From Crossiella sp. S99.2 (GTDB taxonomy: Bacteria > Actinomycetota > Actinomycetes > Mycobacteriales > Pseudonocardiaceae), in contig NZ_JALMDK010000006.1 in assembly GCF_023094165.1 (NCBI RefSeq), positions 310,001-374,000 of the forward strand: 64,000 nucleotides of DNA, read 5' to 3'. Under the pieces are notes generated by a model. The model was not told the origin of the DNA, searched no databases, and worked only from the letters and a program-made list of their open reading frames with translations. Position 1 is the stretch's first letter, and each line of letters opens with the position of its first letter. The position numbers and the translations under genes were made by a program. Below are positions 35,100-43,826 of this stretch, piece after piece.

Positions 35100-35791
35100 G
35101 CGCCGTGACCGACCTGAAGTCACTGGCCGAGCAGGCCGCGGACGAACTCGCCGAGGCCACCGCGCTCGAATCGCTGACCTGGGTGGCCGAGACCTTTCCG
35201 CTCAACCGGTGGATCCTGGCCTCGAACATGCAGGACGCGGTGCTGATCGACCTGGCGGCCAAGGTGGTCAGCGGGTTCGACGTGCTGTTCCTGGAGACCG
35301 GGTACCACTTCGCCGAGACCATCGGCACCAGGGACGCGGTGGAGTCGGTGTACCCGTTGAGCATCGTCAACGCGCTGCCCGAGAAGACCGTGCCCGAGCA
35401 GGACGCCGAGCACGGGCCGAACCTGTTCGAGCGGGCGCCGGATCGCTGCTGCGCGCTGCGCAAGGTGATCCCGTTGCAGCGCACGCTGTCCCGCTACGAC
35501 GCGTGGGTCACCGGCGTGCGCCGGGTGGACGCGCCGACCAGGGCGAACACGCCGATCGTCGGCTGGGACGAGCGCAACGGGCTGATCAAGGTCAACCCGA
35601 TCGCCGCCTGGACCGACGAGGAGTTCAACGCCTACATCACCGAGCACTCCATCCTGGAGAACCCCCTAGTAGGCGCGGGATATCCGTCCATCGGCTGTGC
35701 GCCCTGCACGGCGAAACCGTTGCCGGGCGCCGACCCGCGCAGCGGCCGCTGGGCAGGCCAGAACAAGACCGAGTGCGGACTGCACGGATGA
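35096..35791 (+). CDS. cysH: Adenylyl-sulfate reductase (CysH family, [4Fe-4S] type)
   Basis: Reduces activated sulfate to sulfite using thioredoxin. The 231-residue protein has the PP-loop-like N-terminal region (NRWILASNMQDAVLIDLAA) and LFLETGYHFAET. The two cysteine pairs CC (DRCCALRK) and CxxC (GCAPCTAK) bind a [4Fe-4S] cluster in APS-type enzymes and are absent in E. coli-type PAPS reductase. The redox cysteine is in TECGLHG at the C-terminus. GTG 35096 overlaps the previous stop. The operon contains no APS kinase, which agrees with APS as substrate. Confidence 0.93.
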   Translation: MSAVTDLKSLAEQAADELAEATALESLTWVAETFPLNRWILASNMQDAVLIDLAAKVVSGFDVLFLETGYHFAETIGTRDAVESVYPLSIVNALPEKTVPEQDAEHGPNLFERAPDRCCALRKVIPLQRTLSRYDAWVTGVRRVDAPTRANTPIVGWDERNGLIKVNPIAAWTDEEFNAYITEHSILENPLVGAGYPSIGCAPCTAKPLPGADPRSGRWAGQNKTECGLHG

Positions 35792-35801
35792 AGGCGGGGG
35801 A

Positions 35802-36713
35802 ATGACGAGCACACTGCGGCCGGCCCAGGACAACCTGACCGCGCTGGAATCCGAAGCCATCCACATCTTCCGCGAGGTGGCCGGGGAGTTCGACCGGCCG
35901 GTGATCCTGTTCTCCGGCGGCAAGGACTCCACAGTGCTGGTGCACCTGGCGCTCAAGGCCTTCTGGCCCGCGCCGGTGCCCTTCACCCTGCTGCACGTGG
36001 ACACCGGGCACAACTTCGAGGAGGTCATCTCCTTCCGGGACGACCTCATCGCCCGGCACGGGCTGCGGCTGGAGGTCGCGCACGTGCAGGACTGGATCGA
36101 CGACGGACGGCTCACCGAACGACCCGACGGCACCCGAAACCCGTTGCAGACCGTGCCGTTGCTCGACTCGATCACCGCGCACAAGTTCGACGCGGTCTTC
36201 GGCGGCGGGCGGCGGGACGAGGAACGGGCCAGGGCCAAGGAGCGCATCTTCAGCCTGCGCAACGCCTTCGGCCAGTGGGAACCCAAACGGCAGCGGCCCG
36301 AACTGTGGAACCTCTACAACGGACGGCACCGCCCCGGCGAGCACGTCCGGGTCTTCCCGCTGTCCAACTGGACCGAACTGGACATCTGGCGCTACATCGA
36401 CCGGGAGAACATCGAGCTGCCCTCGATCTACTACTCCCACGAACGCGATGTCTACCTGCGGGACGGCATGTGGCTCACCGAGGGTCCGTGGGGTGGTCCG
36501 AAGCCCGGGGAAACGGTGCAGCGCAAGGTGATCCGCTACCGCACGGTCGGCGACGGGTCTTGCACCGGCGCCGTCGAGTCCGACGCACGCGATCTGGCCG
36601 CGGTGATCGCCGAGGTCTCCGCCTCCCGGCTCACCGAACGCGGCGCCACCCGCGCCGACGACCGGCTCAGCGAAGCGGCCATGGAAGACCGGAAGCGAGA
36701 GGGCTACTTCTGA
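35802..36713 (+). CDS. cysD: Sulfate adenylyltransferase subunit 2
   Basis: With CysN it makes APS from sulfate and ATP. The 303-residue subunit has the PP-loop ILFSGGKDSTVL, the LLHVDTGHNFEEV block, FGGGRRDEERARAKER, and the C-terminal PLSNWTELDIWRYI. The length is normal. ATG 35802 is preceded by AGGCGGGGGA. The stop overlaps the cysN start by one base (TGATG). It follows cysH after 10 bp. Confidence 0.95.
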   Translation: MTSTLRPAQDNLTALESEAIHIFREVAGEFDRPVILFSGGKDSTVLVHLALKAFWPAPVPFTLLHVDTGHNFEEVISFRDDLIARHGLRLEVAHVQDWIDDGRLTERPDGTRNPLQTVPLLDSITAHKFDAVFGGGRRDEERARAKERIFSLRNAFGQWEPKRQRPELWNLYNGRHRPGEHVRVFPLSNWTELDIWRYIDRENIELPSIYYSHERDVYLRDGMWLTEGPWGGPKPGETVQRKVIRYRTVGDGSCTGAVESDARDLAAVIAEVSASRLTERGATRADDRLSEAAMEDRKREGYF

Positions 36714-38050
36714 TGACCGACCTGCTGAGGCTGGCCACCGCCGGATCCGTCGACGACGGGAAGTCGACCCTGGTCGGCCGCCTGTTGTACGACACCAAAT
36801 CCGTGCTGGCCGACCAGCTCGAAGCCGTGCAGCGGGCCAGCGTCGACCGGGGACTGTCCACACCGGACCTGTCCCTGCTGGTCGACGGCCTGCGCTCGGA
36901 ACGCGAGCAGGGCATCACCATCGACGTGGCCTACCGCTACTTCGCCACCCCGCGACGCAGTTACGTGCTCGCCGACACCCCAGGGCACGTCCAGTACACC
37001 CGCAACACGGTCACCGGCGCCTCCACCGCGCAGCTGGCCATCCTGTTGGTGGACGCCAGGAAAGGCGTGATCGAGCAGACCAGACGGCATGCCGCCGTGC
37101 TGGCCATGCTCGGCGTGCCGCAACTCGTCCTCGCGGTCAACAAGATCGACCTGATCGACTACGACGAGAACCGGTTCGGGCTCATCGCCAAGGAGTTCCT
37201 GGCGCACGCCAACGCCCTGGGATATCCCGAGCAGTCGGTAGTGTCCGTGCCGGTGTCCGCGCTGGTCGGCGACAACGTGGTGGACCGCTCCGAACGCACC
37301 CCCTGGTACACCGGTCCGACCCTGCTGGAACACCTGGAAACCGTTCCGGTGCAACCAGATCCACACGACGTGCCGTTCCGGTTCCCGGTGCAGTACGTGA
37401 TCCGGCCGCGCACCCCGGAGTACCCCGACTACCGCGGCTACGCCGGCCAGGTGGCGGCCGGGGTGGTGCGGCCGGGCGATGAGATCATCGTGCTGCCCGC
37501 CGGCCTGCGCAGCACCGTGGTCCGGATCGACACCGCGGACGGCGAACTGTCCGAAGCGGGCGCCGGTCAATCGGTGACCCTGTTGCTGGACAACGATTTG
37601 GACATCTCCCGTGGCGATCTGATCGCGGGCGCGGAACAATATCCAGCAGTGAGTGACGAACTCAACGCCACCGTCTGCTGGCTGGCCGAGAAACCGTTGC
37701 TACCCAACGCCCGTGTCCTGATCAAACACGGCACCCGCACCGTCCCGGCCATCGTCACCGAGTTGGCCGACCGCTTCGACGAACAGCGCCTGTCCACTGT
37801 GGATACTCCGGATTCGTTGCAGCTCAACGAGATTGGCCGAGTACTCATCCGGACAGCAGAGCCGCTGCCGGTTGATGAGTACACCAGCAGCCGGCGCACC
37901 GGGTCCTTCCTCGTGATCGACCCGAACGACGGCGGCACCCTGGCCGCCGGTCTCATCGGCGCTCCACTGCCCATCCCGGATGTCAACGAGGACAGCGGAC
38001 TCGGCGGCGCGACCGCCGACGACCGAGCCCTCGTCTCGCCCGGCCCCTAG
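36713..38050 (+). CDS. cysN: Sulfate adenylyltransferase subunit 1 (GTPase)
   Basis: The GTP-hydrolysing subunit that drives APS formation. The 445-residue protein has an EF-Tu-like G domain: GSVDDGKSTLVGRLL (G1), EQGITIDVAY (G2), LADTPGHVQYTRN (G3) and AVNKIDL (G4). Two beta-barrel domains follow. No APS-kinase domain is fused at the C-terminus, unlike CysNC of mycobacteria, in keeping with an APS-reductase route. The last 20 residues are acidic and probably disordered. Confidence 0.95.
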   Translation: MTDLLRLATAGSVDDGKSTLVGRLLYDTKSVLADQLEAVQRASVDRGLSTPDLSLLVDGLRSEREQGITIDVAYRYFATPRRSYVLADTPGHVQYTRNTVTGASTAQLAILLVDARKGVIEQTRRHAAVLAMLGVPQLVLAVNKIDLIDYDENRFGLIAKEFLAHANALGYPEQSVVSVPVSALVGDNVVDRSERTPWYTGPTLLEHLETVPVQPDPHDVPFRFPVQYVIRPRTPEYPDYRGYAGQVAAGVVRPGDEIIVLPAGLRSTVVRIDTADGELSEAGAGQSVTLLLDNDLDISRGDLIAGAEQYPAVSDELNATVCWLAEKPLLPNARVLIKHGTRTVPAIVTELADRFDEQRLSTVDTPDSLQLNEIGRVLIRTAEPLPVDEYTSSRRTGSFLVIDPNDGGTLAAGLIGAPLPIPDVNEDSGLGGATADDRALVSPGP

Positions 38051-38081
38051 TCCTTTTCCCTTTGCTTCCAGGAGGATCCCC

Positions 38082-39173
38082 GTGCGCACCCCGCGACGCC
38101 GCCATCGCGTCCTGCCCGCCGTGCTCGCCGTCACCGCGCTGATCGCCGCGGTCAGCGGCTGCTCCAGGGCAGCCGAATCCACCGCCGCGGCCAGTGATTC
38201 CGGCCCGGCGGCGGAACTGCGGCTCGGGTTCTTCCCGAACGTCACGCACGCCCCGGCCCTGGTCGGCATCGACGAGGACAAGAAGTTCATCGCCAAGGAA
38301 CTCGGCGGCACCAAGCTGAGCACCCAGGCGTTCAACGCCGGCCCCTCCGCGGTGGAGGCGCTGCTGGCCGGGTCGCTGGACGCGGCCTTCATCGGGCCCA
38401 ACCCGACCATCAACGCCTTCACCAAGTCCAACGGCAAGGCGGTCAAGCTGATCGCGGGCGCGGCCACCGGCGGCGCGCAACTGGTGGTGCGCAAGGAGAT
38501 CAACGGTCCACAGGACCTCAAGGACAAGAGCATCGCCACCCCGCAGCTGGGCGGCACCCAGGACGTGGCGCTGCGGGCCTGGCTGGCCGGGCACGGGCTG
38601 AAGGTGGAGACCACCGGCGGCAAGGACGTCAAGATCGCCAACACGGAGAACCCGCAGACCTTCGACGCCTTCCGCACCGGACAGCTCGACGGCGGCTGGC
38701 TGCCCGAGCCCTGGTCCTCCCGCCTGGTGCTGGAGGCCGGCGGCAAGGTGCTGGTGGACGAGCGGGACCTGTGGCCGGGCGGAAAGTTCCCGACCACGGT
38801 GCTGATCGTGCGCACCGAGTTCGCGCAGAAGCACCCGGCCACCGTGCAGGCGTTGCTGCGTGGACACGTCGCCGCGACCAAGTACCTCAACGACAGCCCG
38901 GCGCAGGCCAAGAAGACGGTCAACGCCGCACTGGGCAAGTACGCGGGCAAGCCGCTGCCGGAACCGGTGCTGGAGCGGGCGTTCAGCCAGATCTCCTTCA
39001 CCACCGACCCGGCCGCGGCCACCTTCCCGAAGCTGTCCAAGGACGCCGTCGCCGCCGGTGTCGCCAAGCAGGAGTTCGACCTCAAGGGCCTGGTGGACCT
39101 GGCCGCGCTCAACGAGGCGCTCAAGGCCGCGGGGCTGCCCGGGGTGGACGCGTCCGGACTCGACGGAAAGTGA
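38082..39173 (+). CDS. ABC transporter substrate-binding lipoprotein (sulfonate/nitrate/taurine type)
   Basis: A 363-residue exported lipoprotein that should capture sulfonates or related sulfur compounds. The signal peptide ends in the lipobox AVSGC, so it is membrane-anchored. The mature part has the SsuA-like opening ELRLGFFPNVTHAPALVG, then LAGSLDAAFIGPNPTINAF and DGGWLPEPWSSRLV. GTG 38082 is preceded by a good AGGAGG. It is the first of three transporter genes following cysN in the sulfur operon. The exact ligand cannot be read from sequence. Confidence 0.88.
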   Translation: MRTPRRRHRVLPAVLAVTALIAAVSGCSRAAESTAAASDSGPAAELRLGFFPNVTHAPALVGIDEDKKFIAKELGGTKLSTQAFNAGPSAVEALLAGSLDAAFIGPNPTINAFTKSNGKAVKLIAGAATGGAQLVVRKEINGPQDLKDKSIATPQLGGTQDVALRAWLAGHGLKVETTGGKDVKIANTENPQTFDAFRTGQLDGGWLPEPWSSRLVLEAGGKVLVDERDLWPGGKFPTTVLIVRTEFAQKHPATVQALLRGHVAATKYLNDSPAQAKKTVNAALGKYAGKPLPEPVLERAFSQISFTTDPAAATFPKLSKDAVAAGVAKQEFDLKGLVDLAALNEALKAAGLPGVDASGLDGK

Positions 39174-39183
39174 GGGCACGGCC

Positions 39184-39972
39184 ATGACCGCGACTCTGGA
39201 ACACACCCGCCCGTCCGGCCACGTCGGGGACGCGGTGGTGCACCTGGACAACGTCAGCAAATCCTTCGGCCGCGGCGCGAACGCGGTGACCGCGCTGGAC
39301 GGGGTCGACCTGACCGTGCGCCCCGGCGAGTTCGTCTGCCTGCTCGGCGCCTCCGGCTGCGGCAAGTCCACCCTGCTCAACCTGGTGGCCGGCCTGGACA
39401 AGCCGAGCACCGGCACCGTGTCCGTGCACAGTGGACGACCCGCGGTGGTGTTCCAGGAGCCCGCGCTGATGCCGTGGCTCACCGCCGCCCGCAACGTGGA
39501 ACTGCCGCTGCGGCTGCGCGGACTGGGCCGCACCGAACGCGCCGCCGCCGCGACCAGGCTGCTGGACCTGGTGCGGCTGGCCGAGGTCGGCCGCAAGCGC
39601 CCGCACGAACTCTCCGGCGGCATGCGCCAGCGGGTCGCGCTGGCCCGCGCGCTGGCCACCACCCTGGACGAGGCCGAGGGCGGCAATCCGTTGCTGCTCA
39701 TGGACGAGCCCTTCGCCGCGCTGGACGCGATCACCAGGGACGCCCTGCAGGGCGAGCTGCGCCGGATCTGGTCGCAGACCGGCACCGCGGTGCTGTTCGT
39801 CACCCACGACGTGCGCGAGGCGGTGCGGCTGGGTCAGCGGGTGGTGCTGCTGTCCTCCCGGCCCGGCCGGGTGGTGCGCGAGTGGCAGATCACCGGGCAG
39901 GACAACGAGAAGCTCACCGAGGAGATCACCGGCCACCTGCGGGAGGTGATCTCCAGCCATGGCCGTGCCTGA
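39184..39972 (+). CDS. ABC transporter ATPase (sulfonate/nitrate type)
   Basis: A 262-residue ATPase that energises uptake. Motifs are Walker A LGASGCGKST, the Q-loop FQEPALMPW, the signature ELSGGMRQRVALARAL, Walker B LLLMDEPFAALD and the switch histidine in FVTHDVREA. This is the SsuB/TauB pattern. It starts 10 bp after the binding-protein gene and overlaps the permease gene by 14 bp. Confidence 0.92.
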   Translation: MTATLEHTRPSGHVGDAVVHLDNVSKSFGRGANAVTALDGVDLTVRPGEFVCLLGASGCGKSTLLNLVAGLDKPSTGTVSVHSGRPAVVFQEPALMPWLTAARNVELPLRLRGLGRTERAAAATRLLDLVRLAEVGRKRPHELSGGMRQRVALARALATTLDEAEGGNPLLLMDEPFAALDAITRDALQGELRRIWSQTGTAVLFVTHDVREAVRLGQRVVLLSSRPGRVVREWQITGQDNEKLTEEITGHLREVISSHGRA

Positions 39973-40843
39973 AGCGAAGTCCGGTGCGGACCTGGCCGCG
40001 CTCGAAGCGGGCCTGGACGCGCTGGACGCGCCGCCACCACCGCGCTCGACCGGGGGGTGGCGGCGGTTCGCGAGCACCGCACTGCCCCCGCTGGTCGCGC
40101 TCGCGCTGATCATCCTGGTGTGGCAGGTGTTGTGGGCCTCGGCGATCGAGCCCGAGTACAAGCTGCCCTCCCCGCTCACCGTGGCCGGCGTGCTGTGGGA
40201 ACGGCTGCTGGACGGCCGGGCCTGGGAAACGCTGTGGGTCTCCACCCACCGCGCGGTGCTCGGTTTCCTCGCCGCGGTCGCCATCGGCACCCCGCTGGGT
40301 CTGCTGGTGGCCCGGATTCCCTTGGTGCGCGCGGCGATCGGGCCACTGCTGAGCGGATTGCAGAGCCTGCCCTCGGTGGCCTGGGTGCCCGCCGCGCTGC
40401 TGTGGCTGGGCCTGAACGACTCGATGATCTACGCCGTGGTGCTGCTGGGCGCGGTGCCCTCCATCGCCAACGGCCTGGTCGCCGGGATCGACCAGGTGCC
40501 ACCGCTGTTGCTGCGGGTGGGCACGGTGCTCGGCGCCGGCCGGTTGCAGTCCGCCCGGCACGTGCTGCTGCCCGCCGCGCTGCCCGGTTACCTGGCCGGG
40601 CTCAAGCAGGGCTGGGCGTTCTCCTGGCGGTCGCTGATGGCCGCGGAGATCATCGCCCGCTCCCCCGACCTGGGCATCGGCCTCGGACAGATGCTGGAGG
40701 AGGGCCGCCAGCTCACCGACATGTCCCTGGTCATCGCGGCGATCCTGCTCATCCTGGCCGTCGGCATCGGGGTGGAACTGCTGTTCTTCCGTCCACTGGA
40801 GCGCGCCGTGCTGCGTGCCCGCGGCCTGGCGGCGGCGGTGTGA
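39959..40843 (+). CDS. ABC transporter permease (sulfonate/nitrate type)
   Basis: A 294-residue inner-membrane permease with an N-terminal cytoplasmic stretch and about six helices, beginning LPPLVALALIILVWQVLW. The EAA loop is near VLLPAALPGYLAGLKQGWAFSWRSLMAAEII, as in SsuC/TauC proteins. The start overlaps the ATPase gene, and the stop overlaps the chelatase gene start by one base (TGATG). Confidence 0.92.
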   Translation: MAVPEAKSGADLAALEAGLDALDAPPPPRSTGGWRRFASTALPPLVALALIILVWQVLWASAIEPEYKLPSPLTVAGVLWERLLDGRAWETLWVSTHRAVLGFLAAVAIGTPLGLLVARIPLVRAAIGPLLSGLQSLPSVAWVPAALLWLGLNDSMIYAVVLLGAVPSIANGLVAGIDQVPPLLLRVGTVLGAGRLQSARHVLLPAALPGYLAGLKQGWAFSWRSLMAAEIIARSPDLGIGLGQMLEEGRQLTDMSLVIAAILLILAVGIGVELLFFRPLERAVLRARGLAAAV

Positions 40844-41610
40844 TGAACACCCGGATCCCGTTGGTGGCCCTCGCGCACGGCAGTCGCGACCCGCGTTCGG
40901 CGGCCACCGTGCACGAGCTGGTCACCGTGGTCCGCGCGCTGCGGCCCGGCCTGGACGTGCGGGTGGCCTTCCTGGACCTGTCCGCGCCGCGGCTGGGCGA
41001 TGTGCTGACCGGGCTGCACAACGAGGGCCACCGCGAGGTCGTGGTGGCGCCGCTGCTGCTCGGCCGGGCCTACCACGCCAAGGTGGACGTGCCCGGCGCG
41101 GTGGCCGAGACGGTGACCCGGCTGCCCCGGCTGTCGGTGCGCATCGCCGACGTGCTCGGCCCCGACCCCCGGCTGGAATCGGCCGCGCTGCGCAGGCTGG
41201 CCGCGGCCGGAGCCCTGCCAGGGGACGGAAAACTCGGTGTGGTGCTGGCCGGTGCGGGCTCCTCGCACGCCCCGGCCAACGCCGCCGTGCACCAGCTCGC
41301 CCACCGCTGGTCCTTCGGCGCGGGCTGGGCCGGCGTGGAAGCGGCCTTCGCGGCCAGCGCGCAACCGGACGTGCCCACCGCCGTCGAACGGCTCAAAGCC
41401 CGTGGCGCGCAACGGATCGCGCTGGCCTCCTGGTTCCTGGCCCCCGGCCTGCTGCCGGACCGGGTGACCACCGCGGCGCTGGCCAGTGGGCTGGACACCG
41501 TAGTGGCCCAACCGCTCGGTGACGACCCCGAGGTGGCCGAGCTGGTGCTGCATCGCTATGCCGAGGCGTGTGCCGCCGAACGGCGCAACATCACGACTTT
41601 AGTGGGTTAA
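40843..41610 (+). CDS. sirB: Sirohydrochlorin ferrochelatase (CbiX/SirB type)
   Basis: A 255-residue two-half chelatase that inserts iron into sirohydrochlorin to make siroheme, the cofactor of the reductase at the head of this operon. The first half starts VALAHGSRDPRSAATVHELV with the metal-site histidine, then VVVAPLLLGRAYHAKVDVPG with the second; the C-terminal half repeats the pattern loosely (VLAGAGSSHAPANAAV). A cobalt chelatase for cobalamin is the alternative, but the context favours siroheme. The same gene follows cysH in M. tuberculosis (che1). Confidence 0.88.
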   Translation: MNTRIPLVALAHGSRDPRSAATVHELVTVVRALRPGLDVRVAFLDLSAPRLGDVLTGLHNEGHREVVVAPLLLGRAYHAKVDVPGAVAETVTRLPRLSVRIADVLGPDPRLESAALRRLAAAGALPGDGKLGVVLAGAGSSHAPANAAVHQLAHRWSFGAGWAGVEAAFAASAQPDVPTAVERLKARGAQRIALASWFLAPGLLPDRVTTAALASGLDTVVAQPLGDDPEVAELVLHRYAEACAAERRNITTLVG

Positions 41611-41686
41611 CAACAGAATGATCGTCGTGTGAGACTCACCTCAACCGCCGCCGTGTCGGGAGGAATTTTCTACAGCGAGGTGGGAT

Positions 41687-42322
41687 ATGTCCCCTGCACG
41701 ACGCTCCACCGCTCGACTGTTGTTAGCCGCGACCGCTGTTGTCGCTCCCCTGCTCGTCCTGGCCGGTCCGGCCGTGGCCTCCCCTGCGGCCGCGGTGAAC
41801 TTCGCCTGCCAGGCAAGCAGTCCGCTCGGTCCCGTTGACGCCACCTTCAGCCAGGACCTGACCGCCACCGCGCCGGCCACCGTCGCGCCCGGCGGCGAGG
41901 TCAGCGCGGTGTTCGACCCTGCACCGAACAAGGTGCCGGACAAGGTCGGCAACTACACGCTGCGCGAGATCAAGAACTTCGTGCTCACCGTCCCCGTTCC
42001 GGCCAACTCCACCTACGTCTCGGCCACCCTCTCCGGCGGGTCCGGAGTGGGCACACCGACGATCACCAAGGTCGGCAACAACCTTGAGGTCAAGCTGAGC
42101 GCGGCGCTCAAGGGCGGCGCGGACTTCGAGATCCCGACCATCACGGTGAAGCTGACCGCCGGTGCCAGCGGCACCATCGAGACCAAACTCGGCGGCTCCA
42201 GTTTCGCCGACCCCGGCCTGACCTTCATCGCCACCGCGGTCGCGCTCGGGTTCCCGGTCGACGCCCCCACCAAGTGCTACCCCAATCCCAACCCGGCGTT
42301 GACCACCACGACGATCGGCTGA
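41687..42322 (+). CDS. Secreted protein of unknown function
   Basis: A 211-residue exported protein. The signal peptide (LLLAATAVVAPLLVLAGPAVASP) ends near residue 33. The mature part is rich in Thr, Gly, Ala and Val and shows alternating beta-strand patterns (TFSQDLTATAPATVAPGG, LREIKNFVLTVPVPANS), and contains two cysteines (near residue 43 and near the C-terminus). This looks like a small extracellular beta-sandwich; I cannot name the family with confidence. It starts 76 bp after the sulfur operon and is followed by a good terminator. Confidence 0.65.
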   Translation: MSPARRSTARLLLAATAVVAPLLVLAGPAVASPAAAVNFACQASSPLGPVDATFSQDLTATAPATVAPGGEVSAVFDPAPNKVPDKVGNYTLREIKNFVLTVPVPANSTYVSATLSGGSGVGTPTITKVGNNLEVKLSAALKGGADFEIPTITVKLTAGASGTIETKLGGSSFADPGLTFIATAVALGFPVDAPTKCYPNPNPALTTTTIG

Positions 42323-42345
42323 ACTGCCTCCTTTCAGCCGTTCCC

Positions 42346-42385
42346 GACCGCATCGGGGAGAACCGCCCGTCTCCCCGATGCGGTC
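42346..42385 (+). terminator. Intrinsic terminator
   Basis: A perfect 16-bp stem (42346-42361 and 42370-42385, eight-base loop) built on GACCGCATCGGGGAGA is followed by ACTTTTATGTTT. It is one of the few hairpins here with a T-rich tail. It ends the secreted-protein transcript just ahead of the enoyl-CoA hydratase gene. Confidence 0.85.
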
Positions 42386-42408
42386 ACTTTTATGTTTATG
42401 GTCTTCCC

Positions 42409-43185
42409 ATGGCTGACGAACTCGTCCACTACGCGGTCGACCGCGGGATCGCCGAGATCACCCTCGACTCCCCGCACAACCGCAACGCCCTCTCCGCCCA
42501 GCTCCGCCGCGAACTGCGCGCCCACCTGAGCAGCGCCATCGCCGACCAGGCGGTCCGGGTGATCGTGCTGGGCCACACCGGCACCGTGTTCTGCTCCGGC
42601 ATGGACCTCAAGGAGTCCCGCGGCGCGGGTGCGGACGCCCAGGGCGTCAACGAGTTCCCGGCGATCCTGGAGGAGATCTGGACCAGCCCCAAGCCGGTGG
42701 TGGCCAAGGTCGCCGGGCCCGCGCGGGCCGGTGGGGTGGGCATCATCGCCGCCTGTGACATCGCGGTGGCCACCCACGAGTCCAGCTTCGCCTTCACCGA
42801 GGTCCGCATCGGCGTGGTCCCGGCGGTCATCTCGGTCACCGTGCTGCCCCGGCTGCTGCCGCGCGCCGCGCACGAGTTGTTCCTCACCGGCGAGAAGTTC
42901 GACGCCGCCCGCGCCGCGGCCATCGGCCTGATCAACGCCGCGGTCGCCGCGGACGCCCTGGACGCCGAGGTCCGCCGCTACACCGACATGCTCGCCCTGG
43001 GCGGTCCGACCGCGCTGGCGGCCACCAAGGCCATGCTGCGCCGCTCCCCCGCGTCCAGCCTGGGCGAGGACTTCGCGGACATGCTGGAACTCTCCGCCGA
43101 GCACTTCGCCGGCGCCGAGGGCCAGGAGGGCATCCGCGCCTTCGCCGAGAAGCGCCCGGCCTCCTGGGTGCCGCCCGCCGGGTGA
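42409..43185 (+). CDS. Enoyl-CoA hydratase/isomerase family protein
   Basis: A 258-residue crotonase-fold enzyme acting on an acyl-CoA. It has ITLDSPHNRNALSAQL at the start, VFCSGMDLKES as the oxyanion-hole loop, and ARAGGVGIIAACDIAVA for the second oxyanion-hole region. FTEVRIGVVPAVISVTVLPRL follows. The usual catalytic glutamate of hydratases lies in the FTEVRIG segment. The exact substrate is not predictable. ATG 42409 follows the terminator by only 23 bp, so the promoter may overlap it or transcription may read through. Confidence 0.88.
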   Translation: MADELVHYAVDRGIAEITLDSPHNRNALSAQLRRELRAHLSSAIADQAVRVIVLGHTGTVFCSGMDLKESRGAGADAQGVNEFPAILEEIWTSPKPVVAKVAGPARAGGVGIIAACDIAVATHESSFAFTEVRIGVVPAVISVTVLPRLLPRAAHELFLTGEKFDAARAAAIGLINAAVAADALDAEVRRYTDMLALGGPTALAATKAMLRRSPASSLGEDFADMLELSAEHFAGAEGQEGIRAFAEKRPASWVPPAG

Positions 43186-43206
43186 GCCCGGCAGGCGGCG
43201 GTCAGG

Positions 43207-43812
43207 CTACTTGAACGGGGTGGTCAGGCAGGCCAGGCGTTCGCCTGCGGTGCCGGCCTTGCCCGGGTCGTGGTGGTTGGTGTGGTCGATGTGCAGCACC
43301 ACCGAGTTGGCCTCGTTCGGCCGCCACTTCCAGGCCACGGTGGCACTGGCCTTGCCCGCGCCACTGGCGTCGGTCTCCAGGTCCAGCCAGACCTCGTTCT
43401 TGGGGTTGGCGAAGGCCGGGTCGACCGAGGGCTGCACCGGGTCCAGCTTGTCCTGGTAGTGCGGGCCGGAGTCCAGCGGCTTCGGCCCGCACACCTTGGT
43501 GTGCACGTGCGAGCCGTACTTGCGGTTGGGGCGCAACCCGGTGACGGCCAGGGTCACCGTGGTGCCGCCGCCCGCGGCGCCGGCCGTGACCGTGGCCGCG
43601 GCGCCCGCGGGCACCAGTTCGGTGTTGTGCACCACGCCAGGCGGCTGGGCGCCGGAGGCGGCGGGCGGGGCGAAGGTCGCCGCGGCTAACGGGGCCGGAG
43701 CGCTGCTGCTGGTGGGGGTCTGGGTGCCGGTGGACCCGGTTCCGCCGGACGAGCAGGCCGTGAGGCCGAGCATCGCCACCGCGGCCAGCACAGCCGGTGT
43801 CATTCCTCGCAT
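43207..43812 (-). CDS. Cu/Zn superoxide dismutase-like lipoprotein
   Basis: A 201-residue lipoprotein with lipobox LTAC (Cys about residue 20), then a Ser/Thr/Pro linker. A SodC-like beta-barrel follows: GLRPNRKYGSHVHTKVCG carries metal-site histidines, GPHYQDK another, and VVLHIDHTNHH further histidines, while the C-terminal GERLACL matches the loop holding the active-site arginine and disulfide cysteine of SodC. The sequence is divergent, so dismutase activity is likely but not certain. Confidence 0.78.
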   Translation of the reverse strand: MRGMTPAVLAAVAMLGLTACSSGGTGSTGTQTPTSSSAPAPLAAATFAPPAASGAQPPGVVHNTELVPAGAAATVTAGAAGGGTTVTLAVTGLRPNRKYGSHVHTKVCGPKPLDSGPHYQDKLDPVQPSVDPAFANPKNEVWLDLETDASGAGKASATVAWKWRPNEANSVVLHIDHTNHHDPGKAGTAGERLACLTTPFK

Positions 43813-43826
43813 GCCGACTCATCCTG

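Noticed and set aside
32983..35484. An 833-codon minus-strand frame opposite the sulfite reductase gene
   Set aside because: It is an antisense shadow of sirA and cysH, both of which have intact catalytic motifs on the plus strand.
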